Source: Deltaproteobacteria bacterium
GTDB lineage: Bacteria; Myxococcota_A; UBA9160; UBA4427
Reading direction: 5' to 3'
Length of the DNA: 7,668 nucleotides
Assembly: GCA_011051925.1 (NCBI GenBank)
Contig: DRKE01000522.1
Coordinates: 1 to 7,668, forward strand
The position numbers and the translations under genes were made by a program. Below, in pieces: positions 1-5,351 of the stretch (its first letter is position 1; every line of letters starts with the position of its first letter). The notes below the pieces were generated by a model. The model saw nothing but the letters and a program-made list of their open reading frames with translations, ran no database searches and was not told the origin of the DNA.

Positions 1-432
1 GTCGTCGTCGTCGAGGTCATCGTCGACGTCGATCGGGTCACGCGGGCTCTCGAGGAAGCGGGGCTGATCGCATCGTCGCGTTCGGAGCCGGCCCGGGGAG
101 AGCCCGTCATCGTCGAGTTGATCGGGCTTTCGCGATTCGAGGCCTATCGGACGGTCGTCGAGGCGATGCGGGATGAACTTCGGGCCACGCGCGTGGAGAT
201 GCTCGAGTTCGCCCCGGGTCGGCAGATTCTCGCGGTCGACGGGCCCGATGAGCCCGAAGCCTTGTCGGCGCGGCTCACCCGCCTCGATCGCCCGGGGCTG
301 GAACTCGAGTCCGTGGGCATCGATCCCGCCGGCCGCCGGATCCTGCTGGTGGGTCGCTGGATCCCGGAATCCGATGCCGGAGGTTCCGCCACCGGGCTGG
401 AACCGGGCGCTTCCGGGGCGCACGGAGGCTGA
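1..432 (+). CDS. C-terminal part of an unrecognised protein, 5' end outside the window
   Basis: Frame 1 is open from the first base to a TGA at 430-432, giving 143 residues of the protein's C-terminal end; the start lies upstream of the window. The visible part begins with a valine/aspartate-rich strand-like stretch (VVVVEVIVDVDRV) encoded by repeated GTC/GAC triplets. A segment around residues 37-105 then reads like a small alpha/beta module: a strand (PVIVELIGL), a helix (FEAYRTVVEAMRDEL), and two further strand-like pieces. The last 25 residues are rich in Gly, Ser and Ala and look disordered. The strand-helix-strand pattern loosely recalls repeated domains in secreted or envelope proteins such as DUF2066 or FlgT-like proteins, but this is only an impression and I assign no function. 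An internal TTG at 118 is not the real start, because the frame continues upstream with normal coding character. It is separated from the following genes by a tRNA promoter, so it is probably a separate transcription unit. Confidence 0.7.
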   Translation, partial: VVVVEVIVDVDRVTRALEEAGLIASSRSEPARGEPVIVELIGLSRFEAYRTVVEAMRDELRATRVEMLEFAPGRQILAVDGPDEPEALSARLTRLDRPGLELESVGIDPAGRRILLVGRWIPESDAGGSATGLEPGASGAHGG

Positions 433-478
433 GATCGGCGCCTCTTCGTCGCCGGCCGGAGCGGGAAGACGAAAACGA

Positions 479-505
479 TTGACACCGGCCTTCCAAAAGG
501 CTAAT
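479..505 (+). promoter_or_regulatory. Predicted sigma-70-type promoter of tRNA-Val
   Basis: A perfect -35 hexamer TTGACA lies at 479-484. A -10-like GCTAAT lies at 500-505 (4 of 6 matches to TATAAT, spacer 15 nt). The spacer and following bases are locally AT-richer than the surroundings, and a GC-rich stretch (ccggcgcc, 510-517) sits where the discriminator would be, as is common at stringently controlled stable-RNA promoters. Transcription would begin near 512 and give an 18-nt leader before the tRNA. The short spacer makes the exact -10 uncertain. Confidence 0.6.
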
Positions 506-529
506 CAAACCGGCGCCTTAGCTGGGTCC

Positions 530-606
530 AGGCACGTAGCTCAGGGGTCTAGAGCACCGCCTTGACATGGCGGGGGTCGGCGGTTCAATTCCGCCCGTGC
601 CTACCA
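530..606 (+). tRNA. tRNA-Val (anticodon GAC)
   Basis: A full cloverleaf with encoded CCA can be folded by hand. The acceptor AGGCACG (530-536) pairs with CGTGCCT (596-602) over all 7 positions. U8 and A9 are followed by a D stem GCTC/GAGC. The anticodon stem is CCGCC/GGCGG around loop TTGACAT, with anticodon GAC at 564-566. The variable loop GGGTC and T stem GGCGG/CCGCC with loop TTCAATT follow. The discriminator A603 and CCA at 604-606 complete it. The central part closely resembles the E. coli tRNA-Val(GAC). It decodes GTC and GTT valine codons, and GTC is abundant in this window. Its first acceptor pair is A-U rather than the commoner G-C. It sits alone upstream of thrS, with its own promoter. 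Confidence 0.97.
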
Positions 607-867
607 GCTGGGGAAACCCCTCCCAGTCGTCCCCGGACACATCCGGTGCCCCGTCCGAGGGGCATGGTTCTTCGTCCCGAGACGGACGGAGGAAGAAGCT
701 GGCCGGGTCGGGTCGAGATCGGCAGCGGGGCAGGAGTCGAGGAGTTTCGTGTTCTTGAACGTAGATCCCGAAAACCCAGCGGAACCCGGAGCCATGCAGC
801 CGTGCATGGCGATCGGCCGGCCTGCGACTCCGCTCGGATTCGTTCTGCATTCGGCCTCCTCGCCGCG
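607..867 (+). promoter_or_regulatory. Hairpin-rich leader between tRNA-Val and thrS
   Basis: This 261-nt stretch holds no convincing gene. It contains perfect inverted repeats: CCGGA/TCCGG (633-646, 4-nt loop), TGCCCC/GGGGCA (647-664, 6-nt loop), and GCCATGCA/TGCATGGC (791-810, loop GCCG). A weaker CTGGG/CCCAG stem lies directly behind the tRNA (608-626). None is followed by a real T run, so I cannot call an intrinsic terminator. I found no convincing sigma-70 promoter and no T-box signature, so thrS may be read through from the tRNA promoter or from an unrecognised promoter. The hairpins could process the tRNA transcript or control thrS translation, as the leader operator does in E. coli; that is inference. 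Confidence 0.4.
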
Positions 868-2808
868 ATGAGCGGCTTGACCGTCACACTGCCCGATGGC
901 AAGACGCTGGAACTCGAATCCGGCGCCACGGTTCTCGAGGTGGCCGAACGGATCGGTCCGGGGCTCGCCAGGGCCGCGCTCGCGGGACGGATTGGCGGGA
1001 AGCTGGTGGATCTGCGACAGCCGCTTTCCGGGGACGTCGAACTCGAGATCGTGACGGCGCGGGATCCGGCCGGCGGAGAGGTCATCCGACATTCGGCCGA
1101 GCACGTCATGGCGGACGCCGTGAAACGACTCTTTCCGTCCGCCCAGGTCGACGCCGGACGCAGCGATCACGCCGAGAAATTCCAGTACGACTTCCTGGTC
1201 GATGAGCCCTTCACGCCCGAGGATCTCGAGCGGATCGAAAAGGAGATGGATTCGATCCTGGCCGAAGACGCCCGTTTCGAGCGTCAGGTGCTCAGCAGGC
1301 AGGAAGCGGCCGATCTCTTCCGGTCGATGGGGGAGGAACTGAAACTCTCGCGTCTGGCGGACATTCCGGAGGACGACGTGATCACCGTCTTCCGGCACGG
1401 GGATTTCGTGGATCTCTGCCGCGGTCCCCACGTCCAGCACGCGGGGCAGATCGGGGCCGTCAAGCTGCTCGAGTCCTCGGGAACGTACTTCCGGGGAGAT
1501 GAATCCGGCCCGAAGCTGCAGCGGATCTACGGCACGGCCTTCGCTTCGCGCAAGGAATTGAAGGCCCATCTCCATCGGATCGAGGAGGCCCGGAAGCGCG
1601 ACCATCGTCGGGTGGGTGTCGAACTCGGCCTCTTCCACATGGACGCGCTCGCCCCGGGTTCGCCGTTCTATCTTCCGAAGGGGATGGTCCTCTACAACAG
1701 CCTCGTCCGGTTCATCCAGGATCTCTACCCCCGGTACGGATACCGGGAAATCCAGACGCCCCAGCTCTTTCGTTCGGATGTCTTCAAGACGTCGGGCCAT
1801 TACGAGAAATTCCACGACGACATGTACTGGTTCGAGGGCTCCGACGAAGGGGAGGAGCTGGGCGTGAAGGCGATGAACTGCCCGGGCCATTGCCATCTCT
1901 TCTCGACGACGAAACACAGCTATCGGGAGCTTCCCATCCGCTGGGCCGAATTCTCGCGGCTCCATCGCAACGAGCGCAGTGGGACCCTCAACGGGATCAC
2001 GCGGGTCCGCTCCTTCGCGCAGGACGACGCCCATATCTTCTGTGAACCCGAGCAGATTCCCGAGGAGATCGAAAGCTTCTTCCGGATGACGAGCGAGGTC
2101 TACACGACACTCGGCCTGGAGGGACTCGAGATGGCCGTGTCCACCCGTCCGGAGAAGTTCCTGGGCGAGCCATCGGATTGGGATCAGGCCGAGAAGACCC
2201 TGATCGCCTCGGTCGAGGGTGCCGGCTTCTCGTGTCGGATCAAGCCCGGGGACGGGGCATTCTACGGGCCGAAGGTCGAAGCCGATTTCCGGGACGTGCT
2301 CGGCCGGGCCTGGACCCTCGCGACGATCCAGGTGGACGTCGGGATGCCGGGGCGCTTCGGACTCCGATACGTCGGTCGCGACGGGGAACTCCACCAGCCC
2401 GCGATGCTCCACCGCGCGGTCCTGGGCTCCCTCGAACGCTTCATCGGCATCTATATCGAGCATACGGGGGGGGATTTCCCGTTCTGGCTCTCCCCGATCC
2501 AGGTTCTTGCGCTTCCGATCGCCGATCGCCATGCTCCCCGGGCACGGGAAATCCGGGCCGCATTGGTTTCGGTGGGCGTGCGTGCGGAAGTGGACGATCG
2601 GAGCGAGACTCTGGGGTTCCGCATCCGGGATGCCGAGAAACAGAAGATTCCGCTCACGCTGGTGATCGGCGATGAAGAGGTCGAGCGGGGAACGGTTTCC
2701 CCGCGACTGCGAAAATCGAAGCAGGCAATGGATGCGATGTCGGCCGAGGCGCTCGTGAGTGCGCTTCGAGAAGCGAATGCCGAACGTCGCCCGAAACCAT
2801 TGGCCTGA
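868..2808 (+). CDS. thrS: Threonine-tRNA ligase (ThrRS)
   Basis: This class II aminoacyl-tRNA synthetase charges tRNA-Thr in the cytoplasm. The 646 residues match the usual length of about 640. In order: an N-terminal TGS domain (about 1-63), a second editing domain with HSAEH (75-79) and DLCRGPH (182-188) that hydrolyses mischarged Ser-tRNA, the class II catalytic core (about 255-535), and a C-terminal HGTP anticodon-binding domain (about 540-640). The zinc ligands of the active site are all present: C338 in MNCPGH, H389 in DDAHIFC, and H515 in MLHRAVLGS. The motif 2 stretch RLHRNERSG starts at residue 364. I chose ATG 868 because it gives the normal TGS start (TVTLPDG). The frame stays open upstream into tRNA-Val, but those codons resemble no ThrRS sequence. 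No Shine-Dalgarno sequence is visible ahead of 868. The stop codon overlaps the infC ribosome-binding site, so the two genes are very probably translationally linked. Confidence 0.96.
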   Translation: MSGLTVTLPDGKTLELESGATVLEVAERIGPGLARAALAGRIGGKLVDLRQPLSGDVELEIVTARDPAGGEVIRHSAEHVMADAVKRLFPSAQVDAGRSDHAEKFQYDFLVDEPFTPEDLERIEKEMDSILAEDARFERQVLSRQEAADLFRSMGEELKLSRLADIPEDDVITVFRHGDFVDLCRGPHVQHAGQIGAVKLLESSGTYFRGDESGPKLQRIYGTAFASRKELKAHLHRIEEARKRDHRRVGVELGLFHMDALAPGSPFYLPKGMVLYNSLVRFIQDLYPRYGYREIQTPQLFRSDVFKTSGHYEKFHDDMYWFEGSDEGEELGVKAMNCPGHCHLFSTTKHSYRELPIRWAEFSRLHRNERSGTLNGITRVRSFAQDDAHIFCEPEQIPEEIESFFRMTSEVYTTLGLEGLEMAVSTRPEKFLGEPSDWDQAEKTLIASVEGAGFSCRIKPGDGAFYGPKVEADFRDVLGRAWTLATIQVDVGMPGRFGLRYVGRDGELHQPAMLHRAVLGSLERFIGIYIEHTGGDFPFWLSPIQVLALPIADRHAPRAREIRAALVSVGVRAEVDDRSETLGFRIRDAEKQKIPLTLVIGDEEVERGTVSPRLRKSKQAMDAMSAEALVSALREANAERRPKPLA

Positions 2809-2813
2809 GGAGG
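2807..2813 (+). promoter_or_regulatory. Strong ribosome-binding site that fixes the infC start
   Basis: GAGGAGG overlaps the thrS TGA stop (2806-2808) and is a near-ideal Shine-Dalgarno match. Counting 8 nt downstream lands exactly on the in-frame codon ATA at 2822. There is no in-frame ATG, GTG or TTG between this site and the conserved IF3 N-terminus, so the site decides the start. Confidence 0.8.
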
Positions 2814-2821
2814 AAAGTCAG

Positions 2822-3574
2822 ATATCTGTCCGATCCAAGTTCCGAATCGTCGCCCCGGAGCGTGATGCCACCCGGGTCAACGAGCGAATTCGTGTCCGTG
2901 AAGTCCGGGTCATCGGTGCCGATGGCGAACAGCTCGGTGTCATGCCGCCCGAGGAGGCCCTGGCCATTGCGCGTGAGGGGGGTCTCGACCTGGTCGAGGT
3001 GGCCGCCAATTCGCGTCCACCCGTCTGTCGGATCATGGATTACGGCAAGTACAAGTATGAGCAGAAGAAGAAGAACGCGAGCAAGAAGTCCCATTCCGCC
3101 ACGCTCAAGGAAGTGAAGCTGCGGCCCGGGACCGATCAGCACGATCTGAACTTCAAGCTCAACAATGCCCGGAAATTCCTGATGGAAGGCGACAAGGTCA
3201 AGGTCACGGTCATGTTCCGGGGCCGGGAGATGGTCCACACCTATCGGGGGCGGGAACAACTGAACGAGGTCGTCAAGCAACTCGGCCCGATCGCGAAGGT
3301 CGAGAGTCCGCCGCGAATGGAAGGGCGCTTCATGTCGATGATCCTGGTGGCGGATCGCGAGGCCGTCGCGGAAGCGAAGCGCCTGGCGGAGCAGGGCGAT
3401 TCGGCCGGGGCATCCGGAAGATCGGAAGCCTCGTCCTCTTCGGAGGAAACGAGCGCGAAGGCCGCGGGCCCGGCCGTGGAAGAAGGGACAGGGGACGCAG
3501 GTCGGGACGCGCCGGAGTCGGGTGACCCGGAACGCGCCCCGGAACGAGCAGAGTCGACAGCGTCGGCGGAATAG
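2822..3574 (+). CDS. infC: Translation initiation factor IF3, probable ATA start, long acidic C-terminal tail
   Basis: IF3 binds the 30S subunit, blocks premature 50S joining and proofreads the start codon and initiator tRNA. The product has about 250 residues. The N-domain (about 18-80) contains RVNERIRVREVRVI and PPVCRIMDYGKYKYEQ. A lysine-rich linker (82-89) follows, then the C-domain (about 95-177) with KEVKLRPGTDQHD, VTVMFRGREM and EGRFMSMILV. Both domains look intact. The start is inferred as ATA 2822, 8 nt behind GAGGAGG. Upstream in-frame alternatives (ATG 2777, GTG 2759) lie inside thrS, lack a good ribosome-binding site and add non-conserved residues. Rare start codons in infC are known (AUU in E. 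coli, AUC in Myxococcus) and let IF3 repress its own synthesis; the same control is likely here. Residues 178-250 form a tail rich in Ser, Glu, Ala, Gly and Asp, absent from the 180-residue E. coli protein and comparable to the tailed IF3 (Dsg) of Myxococcus xanthus. Confidence 0.93.
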   Translation: MSVRSKFRIVAPERDATRVNERIRVREVRVIGADGEQLGVMPPEEALAIAREGGLDLVEVAANSRPPVCRIMDYGKYKYEQKKKNASKKSHSATLKEVKLRPGTDQHDLNFKLNNARKFLMEGDKVKVTVMFRGREMVHTYRGREQLNEVVKQLGPIAKVESPPRMEGRFMSMILVADREAVAEAKRLAEQGDSAGASGRSEASSSSEETSAKAAGPAVEEGTGDAGRDAPESGDPERAPERAESTASAE

Positions 3575-3623
3575 GTCGCACGCAGGAAGGCGTCCAGCAG
3601 GACCAGATGAGGAGTCGATCGGA

Positions 3624-3821
3624 ATGCCGAAGATGAAGACCCATCGCGGGTCGGCAAAACGATTCAGCCTGACCGGGACCGGCAAGCTGAAGCGGAACAA
3701 GGCCAACAAGCAGCATATCCTGACGAAGAAGCGGACGAAGCGGAAGCGGACGCTGCGTCAGCACGACCTCGTGTCGGACCATGACGTCCCCCGCGTGAAG
3801 AGACTGCTTCCCTACCTCTAG
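3624..3821 (+). CDS. rpmI: 50S ribosomal protein L35
   Basis: This small, very basic protein of the large ribosomal subunit is 65 residues long, exactly the normal family length. The family pattern is plain: MPKMKTHRGSAKRF at the start, then TGTGKLKRNKANKQHI, a lysine/arginine-rich block (KKRTKRKRTLR), and VKRLLPYL at the end. The ATG at 3624 is chosen because it gives the canonical MPKMKTH start and has a GAGGAG ribosome-binding site at 3609-3614 with 9-nt spacing; a longer frame reaching back to 3522 is spurious. It follows infC by 49 nt and is probably in the same transcript, as in most bacteria. What is unusual is the 208-nt non-coding gap on its downstream side before rplT. Confidence 0.96.
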   Translation: MPKMKTHRGSAKRFSLTGTGKLKRNKANKQHILTKKRTKRKRTLRQHDLVSDHDVPRVKRLLPYL

Positions 3822-4029
3822 GGTGTCTTCCAGGGACGTCATGGAGGTCCTCCGCGGACGGGAGAGGATCCCCCGAAGGAAGGACCTTCGGCACGGGAGA
3901 TGGGATGGAGGAAACCGCTCGACCAGGCCCAGGCACGCCTGCCGAGCATGATCCAGCCCGCAGGACGCCAGCAGCACGGAGCCCCGGCTCCAGGCGCGAT
4001 GGCGACGCGGGCGATGGAAGGAGACGAAG
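3822..4029 (+). promoter_or_regulatory. Non-coding rpmI-rplT interval with hairpins, candidate L20-responsive RNA
   Basis: This 208-nt gap is longer than the short rpmI-rplT spacing usual in bacteria. The best hairpin is CCGAAGG/CCTTCGG (3873-3891, loop AAGGA), extended by TCCC/GGGA (3869-3872 with 3895-3898) across a 3-nt bulge. The same TCCC can instead pair with GGGA at 3860-3863 (loop GAGGA), which gives two mutually exclusive folds. A third hairpin, GGAGC/GCTCC (3978-3991), lies 38 nt before the rplT start. No T run follows any of them, so termination is unlikely. L20 represses its own operon by binding mRNA in E. coli and B. subtilis. A similar site here is a guess based on place and folding only. 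I see no gene in the interval; a short frame starting at 3900 runs into rplT in another phase and has no recognisable features. Confidence 0.4.
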
Positions 4030-4386
4030 ATGCCGAGAGTCAAGAGGGGTGTTCCGGGCGCCAGGCGTCGCAAGCGCGTCCTGAAACGGGCAAAGGGTTA
4101 TTACGGCGGCCGGAGCAAACTCCATAGCGTCGCTGTCGAAGCCGTCGAGAAGGCGGACAAGTACGCCTATCGCGATCGAAGGGCACGAAAGCGGGAGTTC
4201 CGAGCGCTCTGGATCGCTCGGATCAACGCCGCGGCCCGGGAGAACGGGCTTTCCTATAGTCGCCTGATGGCCGGTCTGAAGGCGGCTCGGGTCGAGATCG
4301 ATCGCAAGGTCCTGGCCCAGCTCGCCCTGGAGGATCCGAAGGGATTCCAGGCGATCGTGGCCCAGGCGCGGCAGGCGATGGCGTAG
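4030..4386 (+). CDS. rplT: 50S ribosomal protein L20
   Basis: L20 binds 23S rRNA early and is needed for large-subunit assembly. The 118 residues match the family length. The long basic N-terminal extension (MPRVKRGVPGARRRKRVLK, then AKGYYGGRSKL) that threads into rRNA comes first. The globular C-domain follows, with YRDRRARKREFRALWIARIN and NGLSYSRLMAGLKAA. The ribosome-binding site GGAAGGAG (4016-4023) sits 6 nt before ATG 4030, so the start is secure. It is the fourth gene of the thrS-infC-rpmI-rplT cluster, but after a 208-nt structured gap instead of close behind rpmI. It is followed after 47 nt by ihfA. In many gene clusters of this kind pheS and pheT would come next; they are not here. 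Confidence 0.97.
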   Translation: MPRVKRGVPGARRRKRVLKRAKGYYGGRSKLHSVAVEAVEKADKYAYRDRRARKREFRALWIARINAAARENGLSYSRLMAGLKAARVEIDRKVLAQLALEDPKGFQAIVAQARQAMA

Positions 4387-4433
4387 AATAGCGTCGCCGG
4401 GGTTCGGGTGGACCGGCGGGAGGCAGCCAGCGA

Positions 4434-4757
4434 ATGACCAAGGCGGAGATCGTCGAGCAGATCTACGAGCGTGTCGGCTTCTCGAAGAAGGAGGCCGCCG
4501 AACTCGTCGAAAAGGTCTTCGAGATCATGAAGGAGACCCTCGCGGAAGGCGAGAAGGTCAAGATCTCCGGCTTCGGGAACTTCGTCGTTCGCGAGAAGAA
4601 TGCCCGCAAGGGCCGCAACCCCCAGACGGGCCAGGAGATCCTGCTCGATGCCCGTCGCGTGCTGACCTTCAAGCCCAGCCTGGTGCTGAAAAACGTCTTG
4701 AACGAAACCGAGGTGACCGACGCCGATCGGGCGGCGGAGGCCGAATCGTCGTCGTGA
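4434..4757 (+). CDS. ihfA: Integration host factor alpha subunit (DNABII family)
   Basis: IHF is a heterodimer that bends DNA sharply at specific sites and aids recombination, replication and promoter architecture. The 107-residue product shows the DNABII fold: an N-terminal helical dimerisation part (TKAEIVEQIYERVGFSKKEA), the conserved KISGFGNF (43-50), and the DNA-intercalating beta arm with GRNPQTG (60-66), whose Pro63 should wedge between bases. ARRVLTFKPS (73-82) and the arm sequence fit IHF-alpha better than HU. A Ser/Glu/Ala tail of about 15 residues extends past the usual end. The GGGAGG ribosome-binding site at 4418-4423 precedes ATG 4434 by 10 nt. Its position after the rplT cluster agrees with the E. 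coli order thrS-infC-rpmI-rplT-pheST-ihfA apart from the missing pheST. The beta-subunit gene is not in this window. Confidence 0.9.
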   Translation: MTKAEIVEQIYERVGFSKKEAAELVEKVFEIMKETLAEGEKVKISGFGNFVVREKNARKGRNPQTGQEILLDARRVLTFKPSLVLKNVLNETEVTDADRAAEAESSS

Positions 4758-4832
4758 ACCGTCCGCCGTGGGTCGTGCGGACCGGTCCGAGGGACGCGAC
4801 GACGACCGCAGGCGCTTCAGTCCGGGGAAGAA

Positions 4833-5351
4833 ATGTCCAAACGTGCGGTATCGGGAAAGCGGGGCGGTGGCCCGGCCGGGGGGGAAGACGAGCTGACCCG
4901 GGATCGGGAAGCGCTGCGGGCTCTCCAGGCCTCCGACAAGCTCTACTACCGCATCGGTGAGGTCAGCAGACTGACGGGCGTCAAGGCCCATGTCCTGCGC
5001 TACTGGGAAACGGAATTCCGCTGGATGGCTCCGCCCAAGTCCCGGGCCAGGCAGCGGCTCTATCGACGCCAGGACATCGAATTCGTCCTGTTGTTGAAGC
5101 GCCTCCTCTGGGATGAGCGCTACACGATTGCAGGGGCGCGGCAGCGGATCCAGGAACTCGGGGTCCAGAATGCGCTCGCGCAGCTTCGCGAGGCCGTCGA
5201 GCCGGCTTCGAGCGGGGAGGCGACCGACAGCGACGCTGCGGTCGGCGATCCTTCGGCGCGCCATGCCGATTGGACCTCTTTCCGGGCGGCCCTCGATGAG
5301 ATGCAGCGTGACCTGAGCGCCTTGCGGGGAGTGTTGCAGGAAGGGACATGA
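4833..5351 (+). CDS. MerR-family transcriptional regulator
   Basis: The product is a 172-residue DNA-binding regulator. The first 35 residues are polar and probably disordered. The winged helix-turn-helix lies at about 38-110: YYRIGEVSRLTGVKAHVLRYW, then the wing (KSRARQRLYRRQDIEFVLLLKRL) and TIAGARQRIQELG, all typical of MerR proteins. A short helix at about 148-170 may form the dimer coiled coil. The protein has no cysteine at all, so thiol-dependent metal or redox sensing as in MerR, ZntR or SoxR is excluded; no ligand domain is visible. ATG 4833 follows GGGGA (4824-4828) closely. The gene lies 75 nt after ihfA, a neighbourhood I associate with deltaproteobacterial genomes, and its stop overlaps the start of the following ATPase gene. 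Its targets cannot be read from the sequence. Confidence 0.88.
   Translation: MSKRAVSGKRGGGPAGGEDELTRDREALRALQASDKLYYRIGEVSRLTGVKAHVLRYWETEFRWMAPPKSRARQRLYRRQDIEFVLLLKRLLWDERYTIAGARQRIQELGVQNALAQLREAVEPASSGEATDSDAAVGDPSARHADWTSFRAALDEMQRDLSALRGVLQEGT

Noticed and set aside
1..40. A simple GTC/GAC repeat at the window start
   Set aside because: It is explained by valine- and aspartate-rich codons in an open frame and does not form a regular array or a mobile-element end.
647..670. An intrinsic terminator after tRNA-Val
   Set aside because: The TGCCCC/GGGGCA hairpin is followed by TGGTTCTTC, not a true T run, so it was kept only as a hairpin.
562..867. An N-terminal extension of thrS beginning inside tRNA-Val (748-residue frame)
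   Set aside because: The frame is open only because of high GC content. It starts within the tRNA anticodon arm and the added residues do not resemble the TGS domain; ATG 868 gives the normal length.
607..867. A T-box riboswitch ahead of thrS
   Set aside because: No sequence like the conserved T-box (AGGGTGGNACCGCG) and no terminator with a T run are present.
601..2532. A 643-residue open frame on the - strand opposite thrS
   Set aside because: It is an antisense shadow of a clearly recognised ThrRS gene. It has no recognisable domain and starts inside the real coding region.
2759..2821. infC starting at GTG 2759 or ATG 2777
   Set aside because: Both lie inside thrS without a good ribosome-binding site and add residues not typical of IF3, whereas GAGGAGG points to the ATA at 2822. 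ATG 2777 stays the main alternative.
3900..4127. A 75-residue open frame in the rpmI-rplT gap
   Set aside because: It overlaps rplT in another phase, has no recognisable motif and its amino-acid make-up looks non-coding.
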